Assembly (NCBI RefSeq): GCF_040219615.1
Contig: NZ_JAVJSE010000013.1
Location: forward strand, 248,001 to 312,000
DNA from: Thalassobaculum_A sp040219615
Lineage (GTDB): Bacteria; Pseudomonadota; Alphaproteobacteria; Thalassobaculales; Thalassobaculaceae
Reading direction: 5' to 3'
Length of the DNA: 64,000 nt
Shown here: piece after piece, positions 26,601-35,024 of the stretch
How the letters are laid out: every line of letters begins with the position of its first letter
Numbering within the stretch: position 1 is the first letter of the stretch
Program-made: the position numbers and the translations under genes
Notes under the pieces: generated by a model
What the model was told of the DNA's origin: nothing
Seen by the model: the letters and a program-made list of their open reading frames with translations, nothing else
Databases searched by the model: none

Positions 26601-26762
26601 CGGGGCGGCCCCCGGATAGGCGATGCGGGCCTGCACCTCGTCCGGGTCGATGCGCGGGAAGGTCTCGCGGCGCAGGCTCGGGGCGATCGCGATGCCGGCC
26701 ACGACGAAGGCCAGCATCAGCAGGTTGGCGGCCGTCGGATGGCCGGCGAAGTAGCGGATCAT
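23637..26762 (-). CDS. RND-family efflux pump inner-membrane subunit
   Basis: A 1041-residue AcrB/HAE-type proton-driven transporter. It starts MIRYFAGHPTAANLLMLAFV (TM1) and contains two large periplasmic halves. TM4 has IGIIMDDAIVIAENI with the proton-relay Asp pair. Later TM blocks are LGLVGIFLVLSFQFRSYVEPL, LLGLISLAGIVVNDSILLV and FLTSLTTVAGLLPLLFE. The start is ATG at 26762, overlapping the adaptor stop (ATGA). No outer-membrane channel gene is nearby, so an unlinked TolC-like protein is expected. The substrate is unknown. Confidence 0.93.
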   Translation of the reverse strand: MIRYFAGHPTAANLLMLAFVVAGIAIAPSLRRETFPRIDPDEVQARIAYPGAAPAEVADAVCQRVEDAVDGVDNMAEIRCEAREGLAIATFEMTEGSNFDRFFLDIKTEVDAIDSFPDEVETPVVKQLGLADFVAAVAITGPDRLPELKAYAEAVKARMLRWGGIPNVDVTGFSDHQISIEVQDGMSRALGLSVSDIADLVGRRNVELPAGDIETADRVVALRFDDQRVSVDALKDLVVVEGGRGGQIRLGDIATVTDRFQDDEVRIEFNGKPAALLEITKTWSADSLDVIAALQAFLEDERGRAPPGAVLAITSDRSSIVRDRLTMLFENAVQGIVLVAAAVWLFFGLRTAFWISMGLPVSFLGGLAAMALLGYSINMLTMVGLLIVIGIIMDDAIVIAENIQAHRQRGRPALQAAIDGTVQVLPGVVSSFVTTAAVFGYLAFLSGDLGQLLSVVPVVMLLVLAVSLVEAFLILPNHLSHDPHDTEHGPDRPGRVRRWAEGWMERVRDRQVGPLAARAVAHRYLTVGIAFGAFLVAVAMLAGGVLKFQAFPELDGDTLEARVTLPRGSRLADTEAMVARLVDAAGRVNQQLAPRQPDGRPLVRHVLLTYNENADTGDTGANLATVSIDLLSSEIRTVDNDGIVDRWRREVGPLLDSVRVTYAEPTAGPAGKAIEFRLAGADLPALDAAARDLEGWLAGYRGTRDLLDDLEAGKPEIVLTLKEGAGQLGLDARTVAQQLRAAFFGSTADEIQVGVESYEIDVRLAGVDRGSLAALDDAVIATPDGKLVPLSEVAAARWNRGYARIVRIDRRPTVTVQGDVDTRVANATEIVNDTYARFVPELRRRYPGLEVSIEGQVASGRTTGTSMAKALVLGLVGIFLVLSFQFRSYVEPLVVMSLIPFALIGAVAGHLLLGIDLALPSLLGLISLAGIVVNDSILLVQFIKSEHAPGDVTVEAAAPKAAKARFRAIFLTSLTTVAGLLPLLFETSLQAQLLIPLVTSIAFGLTTTTFLVLFVVPAFYAILDDFGLTSLARERREAARA

Positions 26763-28126
26763 CGCCGGCCCGCCTCGCCCGCAGCCCGGCGCCGCAGCGC
26801 CTCGGCGGCGCCGGCGTCGGGCACCGGCGTCAGCAGCATGCCCGGAATCGCCGCCGGCAGGTCGTCCAGTACCACCATGTCGCCGGGCGCCAGGCCGGAC
26901 CCGACCACCACCAGGTCGCCGAACGCCCGCATCGCCGATACCGGCCGGCGCTCGAGGCGGGCCTCCGGGCCGACCACGTGGACCGCGCCGTCGCGCACCG
27001 CCGAACGCGGCACCACGATCGTATCGGCGATCGCCGCCGCCCGCAGCTCGACCTGGACGAACATGTCCTTGATCAAAGGCGGCCGCTCGCCCGGGCGGGC
27101 GCGGGCATAGGGCTCGTCCACCACCACGATCAGGCCGACGGTCCGGGTCGACGGGTCGACGGTGTCGCTGACCCGCGCCAGCCGGCCGGGCCACTCGATG
27201 TCGCGGTCGTCGAAGCGCAGCCGCACGGTGGCGCTCAGCCCGGCCCGGTCGACCAGGTCGCGGAAGTTCGCGACCGGGTCGGCGGTCTTCCCGAAGCCGC
27301 CGAAGCCGAGCTCGGAGAACGGCTTCATCCGGGACTGCGGGACCTGCATGTCGACCTCGGCGGTGTCGATGCCGTCCAGGGTCGCCAGCACCTCGCCGAC
27401 CCCGACATACTGGGTGGCCTCGACCTTGACCTCGGCGATCCGGCCCTCGAATGGCGTCCTGATCGCGGTCCGGTCCAGGTTCAGCAGCGCGGTCGCCAGG
27501 TCGGCCTCGTCGACCGCCTTTGCCAGCTCCTGGGTCCGACGTTTCGTCGGCATCAGCCGGAGGTCGTTCTCGAGTCCCTGGACGGTGGCGCGCTGCCGGA
27601 CCACCGCCAGATCGCTGTCGTCGACCGACGCCTGCGAGGTGTTGCCGCGCCTGACCAGGTCGCGCTGGCGCTGCAGGTCGCGCTCGGCCAGCGCCAGCGC
27701 CCGCTGCTCGATCTCCAGGCTGGTCCGCAGGTTGGCTTCGTCCATCGCCAGCTCGTCGAGGCCGGCCTGGGCGGCATTGATGTCGGCGTCGGCCTTGGCG
27801 ACCGCCAGCTGGTAGTCCTCGTCGGCGATCTTGACGATCTCGGTGCCGGCCGCGACCCGGGCCCCGCGCTCCAGCTCGGGCGCGGTCCGGGCGACCCGGC
27901 CCGCGACCTGCGCGACCGCCGACCAGCTGCGGCCCGGTGCCACCGTCCCGTAGCCGGTGAGCCGCGGCACGAAGGGCATGGCGGCGACCTCGAGCACACG
28001 GACCCGGGCCGCCGTCTCCCCGGCCGGCTCGCGCGCCGGCTCGCCGCGGGTCGCAACCACTGCAGCCAGCACCAGCGCGCCCAGGACGACCGGCGGCAGG
28101 ATCAACAGCTTGCGCGAAACCGCCAT
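26759..28126 (-). CDS. RND efflux periplasmic adaptor (HlyD/AcrA family)
   Basis: A 455-residue membrane-fusion protein with an N-terminal membrane anchor (LLILPPVVLGALVLAAVVA), a biotinyl-lipoyl half-motif GYGTVAPGRSWSAVAQVAGRV, a long helical hairpin (about residues 110-210), the second half-motif RTPFEGRIAEVKVEATQYVGVGE, and beta-barrel and membrane-proximal domains. GGAG lies 7 nt upstream of ATG 28126. It forms an operon with the RND pump gene that overlaps its end. Confidence 0.92.
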   Translation of the reverse strand: MAVSRKLLILPPVVLGALVLAAVVATRGEPAREPAGETAARVRVLEVAAMPFVPRLTGYGTVAPGRSWSAVAQVAGRVARTAPELERGARVAAGTEIVKIADEDYQLAVAKADADINAAQAGLDELAMDEANLRTSLEIEQRALALAERDLQRQRDLVRRGNTSQASVDDSDLAVVRQRATVQGLENDLRLMPTKRRTQELAKAVDEADLATALLNLDRTAIRTPFEGRIAEVKVEATQYVGVGEVLATLDGIDTAEVDMQVPQSRMKPFSELGFGGFGKTADPVANFRDLVDRAGLSATVRLRFDDRDIEWPGRLARVSDTVDPSTRTVGLIVVVDEPYARARPGERPPLIKDMFVQVELRAAAIADTIVVPRSAVRDGAVHVVGPEARLERRPVSAMRAFGDLVVVGSGLAPGDMVVLDDLPAAIPGMLLTPVPDAGAAEALRRRAAGEAGRR

Positions 28127-28265
28127 GGCTCATCTCCGGGTAGCGACCGGCCCAGAGTAACCGCCGACGCGGGGTTTCAAAGTGGCAATTGCCGCCATCG
28201 ACGACCGCGCCGCGACCGGCGGGCGGCAACCCCGGAGCGGAGCCCCCGGTGTGGATCCCCTGGGG

Positions 28266-28607
28266 CTACTTGGCGACGATCACGCCCCTGGCGGTCTTGT
28301 CGTGGCGCTGCCCGACGAAGCGATACTCGCCCGGCTTCAGCGGCCGGATCGAGATATAGCCCTTGCTGTTGCCGCGGATGACCTTCTCGAGCCGAAGGTC
28401 CGTCAGGTCGAGATGCTCGGCGGTGCCGTCCGTGTTGTGCACCAGCAGGGTGAACAGCTTGCCGGCCGGCACCTCGAGGCGGGCCGGATGGAAGTGGTGG
28501 TCCTTGATGGTCAGCTCGACCGGCTTGTCGACGTTCGCCGACGCCGGCACGGCCGCGAGCAGGCCGGCGGCGAAGGCGGCGGCACGGGCGATTGGTCGGA
28601 CATTCAT
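28266..28607 (-). CDS. Secreted cupredoxin-domain protein
   Basis: A 113-residue protein with a signal peptide (residues 1-24, ending PASANV) and a single cupredoxin fold: VELTIKDHHFHPARLEVPAG, FTLLVHNTDGTAEHLDL and PGEYRFVGQRHDKTARGVIV. His residues are present at likely copper positions, but the usual Cys ligand is absent, as in EfeO/P19-type domains. It would be periplasmic and might handle copper or iron. No iron permease gene is adjacent. Confidence 0.75.
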   Translation of the reverse strand: MNVRPIARAAAFAAGLLAAVPASANVDKPVELTIKDHHFHPARLEVPAGKLFTLLVHNTDGTAEHLDLTDLRLEKVIRGNSKGYISIRPLKPGEYRFVGQRHDKTARGVIVAK

Positions 28608-28740
28608 GCGCGGTATCCTCTGCTCCTGAGTTTCCCCCGGCGCCCCCCGGGCTGGTTCAGGCCTGCCACAGCGCTACCAGTCCTGCCGGTCGGATACAAT
28701 GGCGCATGCCCGACACGATCGGCCGGCCGGGCCCGGTCGA

Positions 28741-29064
28741 TCAGCGGGCGCCGCGCTCGATCTCGGCGATGATCGCGTTGTTGCGGTCGCGGGCCAACCC
28801 CGGGATCAGCAGGGCGTCGACCAGCCACCACAGGAACGGCAGCACCAGGATGACGTAGCCGATCAGGATAATGCTCAGGGCCGTGCCGACGGCCCACAGG
28901 GCCAGCATCAGCAGGCCGCTGAGCACATATCCGAGATAGATCCGGTGCAGCCCGAAGAAGCCGAGGAAGAACCACAGCAGGTAGGCGACCAGGACCGACT
29001 TCTTCGCGGCGTCGAACCGCATCAGCTTGCCGGCCTCGTCCATCCGTCCCCGGTCGTCGCTCAT
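28741..29064 (-). CDS. TM2-domain membrane protein
   Basis: A 107-residue protein with the TM2 signature: KSVLVAYLLWFFLGFFGLHRIYLG (first helix and the GLHRIYLG motif), a middle helix LMLALWAVGTALSIILIGYVI and a third helix PFLWWLVDALLIPG. It is an inner-membrane protein of unknown function. It lies between the cupredoxin gene and a dehydrogenase gene on the same strand. Confidence 0.8.
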   Translation of the reverse strand: MSDDRGRMDEAGKLMRFDAAKKSVLVAYLLWFFLGFFGLHRIYLGYVLSGLLMLALWAVGTALSIILIGYVILVLPFLWWLVDALLIPGLARDRNNAIIAEIERGAR

Positions 29065-29110
29065 CCCCGGCTCCCGTTCGGTCCGTGCAGGTTCCCGGAG
29101 GCTAGCAAGT

Positions 29111-30169
29111 TCAGCCCGCGAAGTCCGCCTCGCTCAGGCCGGCCTCGAGCCCGGCCCGGCGCATCTCGCCCCAGGTGTTGTCGTCGATCCAGATGCCGTT
29201 GGCCTGGCGCTCGGCCATGGCCGCGCGCTCGGGATCGCCCGGGAACTGCACCTTGTCGAAGCCCTTGGCCGGCTTCGAGGAACTGACGTGCTCGACCAGC
29301 TTGTCGATCTCGTCGCGGAACGGGATGTCGGCCCCGAAGCCCTTGGGGTCGATGACGATCATCAGCATGTTGTTGCAGATCGTCTCCTGGTCCATCAGCT
29401 CGTCGCGGGCGGTGCCGCCGCCGGTGATGCCGGCCGCCAGGATCTCGCAGATCATCGCCAGCCCGTAGCCCTTGTGCTGGCCGAAGCTCATCATCGCGCC
29501 GTAGGGCTCCTCGAAGATCACCTTCGGATCGTCGGTCGGCAGGCCGTCGGGGCCGATCAGGGCGTCGGCCGGGGTCTTCTTGCCGGCGTAGTAGGCGACC
29601 CGGACCTTGCCCTGGGCGACTCTGGAGGTCGCCATGTCGAGCACGATCATCGGGGTCTTGTCGGTCGCCGGGATCGCCGTGCAGTAAGGGTTGGTCGAGT
29701 AGCGCGCCTCGTAGCCGCCCCACGGTGCCACATAGGGCCGGTGACCGGTGGTGTTGACGTAGTGGATCGAGATCAGCCCGGCCCGGGCGCACATCTCGCC
29801 CCAGGCGCCGATCCGGCCCATGTGGTGGGTCCGGCGCAGGCCGACGATCGCGGCGCCCTTCTCCTTGGCCCGGGCGATCGCCATCTCGGTGGCGTCACGG
29901 CACACCGTCTGGCCGTAGCCCATGTTGCCGTCGAGCAGCAGGTAGACGCCGTTGTCGGTCACCACCGTCGGCTTGACGCCGAGGTTCATGGTGCCGGTGC
30001 GGGCATGCTTCATGTAGCGCGGCGCCAGCCCGACGCCGTGGCTGTCGTGGCCCATCAGGTTGGCCTGGACGAGGTTCTCGGCCACCGCCGCGGCTTCGGC
30101 GCGGTCGCTGCCGGCCCCCTGGATCATGCGCGTGACGAGTTCGGTCAGGCGCTCGTGCCCGATGATCAT
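29111..30169 (-). CDS. Malate/L-lactate dehydrogenase family oxidoreductase
   Basis: A 352-residue NAD(P)-dependent enzyme of the Ldh2/MDH2 family (malate, sulfolactate and ureidoglycolate dehydrogenases). Motifs: NLMGHDSHGVGLAPRYMKHA with the catalytic His, GLRRTHHMGRIGAWGEMCA, NPYCTAIPATD, IVLDMATSRVAQGKV and GQHKGYGLAMICEILAAGITGG. The exact substrate cannot be told. The start is ATG at 30169, and the gene is divergent from dapF. Confidence 0.85.
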   Translation of the reverse strand: MIIGHERLTELVTRMIQGAGSDRAEAAAVAENLVQANLMGHDSHGVGLAPRYMKHARTGTMNLGVKPTVVTDNGVYLLLDGNMGYGQTVCRDATEMAIARAKEKGAAIVGLRRTHHMGRIGAWGEMCARAGLISIHYVNTTGHRPYVAPWGGYEARYSTNPYCTAIPATDKTPMIVLDMATSRVAQGKVRVAYYAGKKTPADALIGPDGLPTDDPKVIFEEPYGAMMSFGQHKGYGLAMICEILAAGITGGGTARDELMDQETICNNMLMIVIDPKGFGADIPFRDEIDKLVEHVSSSKPAKGFDKVQFPGDPERAAMAERQANGIWIDDNTWGEMRRAGLEAGLSEADFAG

Positions 30170-30258
30170 CGGTGCTTCTCTCCCCTGGATGCGGTTTTTC
30201 GCGGAAGGCGGTAAGGCGTGGTTGCGCGCGAGCCTACACCGTCTCTATATCTGCCGTC

Positions 30259-31110
30259 ATGGACGGTTTGCCCTTCACCAAAATGCATGGCCTCGGCAAC
30301 GACTTCGTCGTGGTCGACGGCCGGGCCATGCCGGCCGCGCTCAGCCCGGCGCAGTACCGCGCCGTGGGCGACCGCCGGCGCGGGGTGGGCTACGACCAGT
30401 TCCTGACCATCCTGCCGGCCCGCAACGGCGGCGCCGCCTACATGGCGATCCACAATCCGGACGGCTCCGAGGCCCAGGCCTGCGGCAACGGCACGCGCTG
30501 CGTCGCCTCGCTGCTGATGCGCGAGGCCGGCACCGCCGAGGTGGCGATCGAGACGGTCGCCGGCCGGCTGGTCTGCACCGACGCCGGCGACGGCCGGGTG
30601 ACCGTCGACATGGGCCCGGCCCGGCTCGGCTGGGACGAGATCCCGCTGGCCCCCGCGGAAAACGCTGCCGAAGCGGACACCCTGTCCTTCACGGTCCCGG
30701 GGGCCGAGGCCTTCGGGCCGGCGACCGCCGTGAACATCGGCAACCCGCACGCGGTGTTCTTCGTGCCCGACGCCGAGGCCGTCGACCTGGCCGGCGTCGG
30801 CCCCGGGATCGAACACAGCCCGGCCTTCCCGGAACGCGCCAACATCGAGTTCGCCACCGTGCTGGCCCCCGACCGGCTGCGCATGCGGGTGTGGGAGCGC
30901 GGCGCCGGCATCACCCAGGCCTGCGGCTCCGGCGCCTGCGCGACCCTGGTGGCGGCGGCCCGCCGCGGGCTGACCGGCCGGCGCGCCACCGTCGACCTGG
31001 ACGGCGGGTCGCTGGAGATCTGGTGGCGCCCGGACGGCCATGTCGAGATGACCGGGCCGGTGGCGACCAGCTTCGCCGGCATCCTCGACGCCGACCTGCT
31101 GGCGGTCTGA
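30259..31110 (+). CDS. dapF: Diaminopimelate epimerase
   Basis: This enzyme converts LL- to meso-diaminopimelate for lysine and peptidoglycan. The 283-residue protein has FTKMHGLGNDFVVVDGR at the start and two catalytic Cys in QACGNGTRCVAS and QACGSGACATL, plus NIGNPHAVFFV and ERANIEFATV. ATG at 30259 gives the family-typical N-terminus. It heads a plus-strand group with a small ligase-fold gene, mtaB and ftsY. Confidence 0.95.
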   Translation: MDGLPFTKMHGLGNDFVVVDGRAMPAALSPAQYRAVGDRRRGVGYDQFLTILPARNGGAAYMAIHNPDGSEAQACGNGTRCVASLLMREAGTAEVAIETVAGRLVCTDAGDGRVTVDMGPARLGWDEIPLAPAENAAEADTLSFTVPGAEAFGPATAVNIGNPHAVFFVPDAEAVDLAGVGPGIEHSPAFPERANIEFATVLAPDRLRMRVWERGAGITQACGSGACATLVAAARRGLTGRRATVDLDGGSLEIWWRPDGHVEMTGPVATSFAGILDADLLAV

Positions 31111-31126
31111 TGCCGACGGTCGTGCG

Positions 31127-31660
31127 ATGAGTCTGGCGGTGCTCGGGCGGCCCCGGCTGAAGGCTGCCGACGCCGCCTGGATCACCGCGTTGCGCGACCG
31201 CCACGGCAAGGCGCTGGCGACCCCGGAGATCGGGCCGCACGTCACCCTGGTGTTCCCGACCGGCGCCACCGACGCCACCACCGCGACCGGCCACCTGGCG
31301 ATGGTCGCCGGCGAGACCCCGCCGCTCGACCTGGCGTTCCGTTGCGCGCTGCCGGTGCCCGACCCGGACTCCGGCGACACCTTCGTCTACCTGGTGCCCG
31401 ACGAGGGCTTCTCGACCCTGGTCCGGCTGCACGACCGGCTGTATTCCGGGCCGTTCGCCGAGGCGCTGCGGCTCGACCTGCCCTACATCCCGCACATCAC
31501 CCTCGGCCGCATCGCCGAGGCCAAGCTGGCCCGCGCGCTCGCCGACGACCTGAACGGCCAGGAGCCGGAGATCGGCGCCCGACTGGAGACCGTCGAGTTG
31601 TTCCGCCTGGACGGCAAGGAACCGGCCCGCCGGCTGGCCGAGGTGGCGCTGCGCGGCTGA
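31127..31660 (+). CDS. 2'-5' RNA ligase superfamily protein
   Basis: A 177-residue 2H-phosphoesterase fold protein with the two HxTx motifs HVTLVF (about residue 38) and HITLGR (about 121). Family members hydrolyse or ligate 2'-5' or cyclic phosphate ends of RNA or nucleotides. The substrate here is unknown. It lies 16 bp after dapF and before mtaB in one operon. Confidence 0.75.
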   Translation: MSLAVLGRPRLKAADAAWITALRDRHGKALATPEIGPHVTLVFPTGATDATTATGHLAMVAGETPPLDLAFRCALPVPDPDSGDTFVYLVPDEGFSTLVRLHDRLYSGPFAEALRLDLPYIPHITLGRIAEAKLARALADDLNGQEPEIGARLETVELFRLDGKEPARRLAEVALRG

Positions 31661-31714
31661 CCGGCGCGCGCACCGGCCTTGCATTCCCGTCGCCGTGAAG
31701 GCATCTACCGGCCC

Positions 31715-33010
31715 ATGGCACGCGCGGCCGACATCCCCACCGCTGCTTCCCACCGGGTCGAGACCTTCGGCTGCCGGCTGAACGCGCACGAGTCCGACGT
31801 GATCCGCGGCCATCTCGCGGCCTCCGGGGCCGGCGACACCATCGTGGTCAACACCTGCGCCGTCACCGCCGAGGCCGAGCGGCAGTCGCGCCAGGCGATC
31901 CGCCGGCTGGTCCGCGACAACCCCGGCAGCCAGGTGGTCGTCACCGGCTGCGCCGCGCAGATCGACCCGGCCCGCTATGCCGCCATCCCCGGGGTCGCCC
32001 GCGTGGTCGGGAACGAGGAGAAGCTGCAGGCCGGGACCTGGTCGGCCGTCGACGACGCCCCGGCCGTGCTGGTCAACGACATCATGAGCGTGCGCGAGAC
32101 CGCCGCCCACTTGGTCACCGAGGCCCAGGGCCGCGAGCGCGCGATCGTCCAGGTCCAGCAGGGCTGCGACCACCGCTGCACCTTCTGCATCATCCCCTAC
32201 GGCCGCGGCAACAGCCGCTCGGTGCCGATCGGCGCCGTCGTCGAGCAGGTCCGCGCCCTGGTGGCCGCCGGCTACCGCGAGATGGTGCTGAGCGGGGTCG
32301 ACATCACCTCCTATGGCGGCGACCTGCCCGGCAGGCCGAGCCTCGGCCAGATGGTACGCCGGCTGCTGGCGCTGGTGCCCGAGCTGCCGCGCCTGCGGCT
32401 GTCCTCGGTCGACCCGGTCGAGCTGGACGACGACCTGTTCCGGCTGATCGCCGGCGAGCCGCGCTTCATGCCGCACCTGCACCTGTCGCTGCAGGCCGGC
32501 GACGACATGGTGCTGAAGCGCATGAAGCGCCGGCACCTGCGGGCCGACGCGATCCGGCTGGTCGAGAAGGTCCGCGCCCTGCGCCCGGACGTGGCGTTCG
32601 GCGCCGACGTGATCGCCGGCTTCCCGACCGAGAGCGACGCGATGTTCGAGAACACCGCCGCCCTGCTCGCCGACCTCGGCATCCAGCACCTGCACGTGTT
32701 CCCGTACTCGCCGCGCCCCGGCACCCCGGCCGCCCGCATGCCGCAGGTGCCGGGCGACGTCCGCAAGGCCCGGGCCGCCCGGCTGCGGGCGATCGGCGCC
32801 GCCAGTCTCGACGCCTGGCTGGCCGGCCGGGTCGGGACGACCGACCGGGTGCTGGTCGAGGCCGACGGCATCGGCCGCGGCGAGAGCTTCGCGCCGATCG
32901 CGCTGGAGCCCGGATCCGCGGCCGAGCCCGGCACGGTGGTGCCGGTGACGATCCTCGGCCTGGAGAACGGCCGCCTGATCGGCCGCCCGGCGCTGCGCGC
33001 CGCAGCGTGA
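31715..33010 (+). CDS. mtaB: tRNA t6A37 methylthiotransferase MtaB
   Basis: A radical-SAM methylthiotransferase that converts t6A37 of tRNA to ms2t6A. The 431-residue protein has the N-terminal MTTase domain (TFGCRLNAHESDVI, NTCAVTAEAERQSRQAIRR, VTGCAAQ) with three cluster Cys, the radical-SAM CDHRCTFCIIPYGRGNSRS, and a C-terminal TRAM-like domain. ATG at 31715 is used. It sits between dapF and ftsY, a usual alphaproteobacterial order. Confidence 0.92.
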   Translation: MARAADIPTAASHRVETFGCRLNAHESDVIRGHLAASGAGDTIVVNTCAVTAEAERQSRQAIRRLVRDNPGSQVVVTGCAAQIDPARYAAIPGVARVVGNEEKLQAGTWSAVDDAPAVLVNDIMSVRETAAHLVTEAQGRERAIVQVQQGCDHRCTFCIIPYGRGNSRSVPIGAVVEQVRALVAAGYREMVLSGVDITSYGGDLPGRPSLGQMVRRLLALVPELPRLRLSSVDPVELDDDLFRLIAGEPRFMPHLHLSLQAGDDMVLKRMKRRHLRADAIRLVEKVRALRPDVAFGADVIAGFPTESDAMFENTAALLADLGIQHLHVFPYSPRPGTPAARMPQVPGDVRKARAARLRAIGAASLDAWLAGRVGTTDRVLVEADGIGRGESFAPIALEPGSAAEPGTVVPVTILGLENGRLIGRPALRAAA

Positions 33011-33059
33011 TGACCGCTGCGCGCCGCCGCCTGATGCCCGCTTCGCCGGAGACCGCCCG

Positions 33060-34025
33060 ATGAGTGCCGAGCCGACCGCGCCCCAATCGGACTCGTCGGG
33101 AAGGAAGGGCTGGTTCGCCCGCCTGCGCGACGGCCTCGCCAAGTCGTCGCGCCGGCTGGTCGACGGCATCTCCGGCCTGTTCGTCAAGCGTCGGCTGGAC
33201 GCCGCGACGCTGGAGGAGCTCGAGGACCTGCTGATCACCGCCGACCTCGGCGTCGAGACCGCCGCCAGGCTCACCGCCAACCTGGCGCGCGAGAAGTTCG
33301 ACAACGAGGTCACCGGCGACGAGGTGCGGGCCGCCTTCGCCGCCGAGATCGCCGAGATCCTCGCGCCGGTGGCGGTGCCGCTGGAGCCGCGGGACGTCCC
33401 GGCCAGGCCGTTCGTGGTGCTGATGGTCGGGGTCAACGGCTCCGGCAAGACCACCACCATCGGCAAGCTGGCCCGGCAGTGGACAGCCGCCGGCAAGACC
33501 GTGGTGCTGGCGGCCGGCGACACCTTCCGGGCGGCCGCCATCGAGCAGCTGCGGATCTGGGGCGAGCGCACCGGCTGCCACGTGGTCGAGAAGCCGCACG
33601 GCTCCGACGCGGCGGCGCTGGCCTACGACGCGCTGGTCGAGGCGCGGGCCCGCAACGCCGACGTGCTGCTGGTCGACACCGCCGGCCGGCTGCAGAACAA
33701 GGCCGCCCTGATGGAGGAGCTGGCCAAGGTCATCCGGGTGCTGAAGAAGCAGGAGCCCGACGCCCCGCACGCCACCGTGCTGGTGCTGGACGGCACGGTC
33801 GGCCAGAACGCCCACCAGCAGGTCAAGGCGTTCCGCGAGATGGTCAACGTGACCGGGCTGATCGTCACCAAGCTCGACGGCTCGGCGCGCGGCGGCATCG
33901 TGGTGGCGCTGGCCCAGAGCCAGGGCCTGCCGGTGCACGCGGTCGGCGTCGGCGAGGGCGCCGACGACCTCAGGCCGTTCGAGGCCGAGGCCTTCGCCCG
34001 CTCGCTGATGGGGATCGAGGGGTAG
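33060..34025 (+). CDS. ftsY: Signal recognition particle receptor FtsY
   Basis: A 321-residue SRP receptor GTPase that works with Ffh in co-translational membrane targeting. The N domain (residues about 20-100, LEELEDLLITADLGVETA) is followed by the G domain: VGVNGSGKTTTIGKLARQW, AGDTFRAAAIEQL, LLVDTAGRLQNK, TKLDGSARGG and GVGEGADDLRPF. The acidic A domain of E. coli FtsY is missing, as is usual in Alphaproteobacteria. Confidence 0.96.
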   Translation: MSAEPTAPQSDSSGRKGWFARLRDGLAKSSRRLVDGISGLFVKRRLDAATLEELEDLLITADLGVETAARLTANLAREKFDNEVTGDEVRAAFAAEIAEILAPVAVPLEPRDVPARPFVVLMVGVNGSGKTTTIGKLARQWTAAGKTVVLAAGDTFRAAAIEQLRIWGERTGCHVVEKPHGSDAAALAYDALVEARARNADVLLVDTAGRLQNKAALMEELAKVIRVLKKQEPDAPHATVLVLDGTVGQNAHQQVKAFREMVNVTGLIVTKLDGSARGGIVVALAQSQGLPVHAVGVGEGADDLRPFEAEAFARSLMGIEG

Positions 34026-34032
34026 CGGCGGC

Positions 34033-34356
34033 CTACAGGGCCTTGAGCATCTGCTCGACCTCGGCAAGGGCCTCGTCGACGCGGCGCGCCCGACGCTTCG
34101 CAGCTTCAAAGAGCCCGGTCAGGTTGACGCCATCCGGCTTCATTGCAAAGCCGAGAGGCTGAGATACGACGGACTGAATTGGGCGACCATCAGCGTTGAA
34201 CAACGTGAGTGTCAGTCCTTCGCGCGAAGGCTTCAGCTGTAGCTTGTACGGCGGGAGTATGGCCTCGAGTTCGTTGAAGTCGGGCTCTTCCCATTGAAGG
34301 TTGCCCAATTCGGTCTTCGCCAAGATGTCGGGAACCATTGCAGCCAAGTCAGCCAT
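34033..34356 (-). CDS. Small protein of unknown function in low-GC insert
   Basis: A 107-residue soluble protein, ATG at 34356. It has a central beta-rich stretch (YKLQLKPSREGLTLTLFNADG) and an amphipathic helical tail (LFEAAKRRARRVDEALAEVEQML). I know of no matching family. Its start overlaps the end of the 34349-34897 gene by 8 nt, so both are expressed together. Base composition is clearly less GC-rich than in ftsY next door, suggesting recent acquisition. Confidence 0.65.
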   Translation of the reverse strand: MADLAAMVPDILAKTELGNLQWEEPDFNELEAILPPYKLQLKPSREGLTLTLFNADGRPIQSVVSQPLGFAMKPDGVNLTGLFEAAKRRARRVDEALAEVEQMLKAL

Positions 34357-34897
34357 CGGCTTCCTCCGGAAGGGATCTCTTCGCGCGCTGCACGCGCCGT
34401 GACAGCACCCTGCGTATATCGTTGAGATGGGACGATATCATAGCCGGGTCCAGGCTCGCGTCAGGCGAGACCATCGCTTGGTCGAAGTGCTGCTCTAGGA
34501 TACCGACGGCGCGATCCATCGACCGATGCTCTCTATCCGCGGCATTGTCCCCGCCAGCGGTCGCTTCCAGACTGTCTATCTTGGCCCTCAGCATCTCCAG
34601 GCAAATTCTCGCAACCTCTAATTTGCCTGTCTCGGCATGCTCCTTGATCCGCTGAGTGACCTGGCCAGCCTCGCCGAGCTCCGCGATATGATCGCTTTGG
34701 TTCAGCCGGCGAACCGTTGCCGCAGTCGCCTGCCGTGCCGCTTCGGCAGCTCTCCGAGCACCGCGCGCCTGCCGATAGGTCAGGGCCAGGCCGACGATGG
34801 TAATCACACCGGCGCCCCAAGTCGCTCCACCGACCCAAAGCGAATCCGTAAGGATGTGAACGACCCAGTCCGGCACCCGCCCCTCGCCTCGTACCAA
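34349..34897 (-). CDS. Single-pass membrane protein of unknown function in low-GC insert
   Basis: About 180 residues with one N-terminal membrane segment (WGAGVITIVGLALTYR, residues about 27-42) followed by a long charged helical region that may form a coiled coil (ARRAAEAARQATAATVRRLN and onward). No recognised domain. The start is uncertain: TTG at 34897 or GTG at 34876, the latter with GAGGGG just upstream. It overlaps the next gene, and the pair has lower GC than its surroundings. Confidence 0.6.
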   Translation of the reverse strand: MVRGEGRVPDWVVHILTDSLWVGGATWGAGVITIVGLALTYRQARGARRAAEAARQATAATVRRLNQSDHIAELGEAGQVTQRIKEHAETGKLEVARICLEMLRAKIDSLEATAGGDNAADREHRSMDRAVGILEQHFDQAMVSPDASLDPAMISSHLNDIRRVLSRRVQRAKRSLPEEADG

Positions 34898-35024
34898 TCA
34901 GCTCGAAACCCAATCAAGTTGATCTAACGGTACCATAACGGCAACGTACCGCCGCAGCGAACAACCTATGGGGAAGCCAGAGCGTTTCCACCTGCACGAC
35001 TGGACACCAACCTCGGCCACGATC

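Noticed and set aside
23634..27110. Very long plus-strand open frame opposite the RND pump
   Set aside because: The translation is low-complexity Arg/His/Gln/Asp-rich sequence of the kind that high-GC genes produce on the opposite strand. The minus strand encodes a clear RND pump and adaptor there.
23637..28229. A single 1530-residue RND fusion
   Set aside because: The first about 490 residues are an out-of-frame shadow of the adaptor gene. The adaptor has its own clear frame, and the pump starts at ATG 26762.
34033..34897. Toxin-antitoxin pair
   Set aside because: Size and overlap fit loosely, but neither product shows a known toxin or antitoxin fold.
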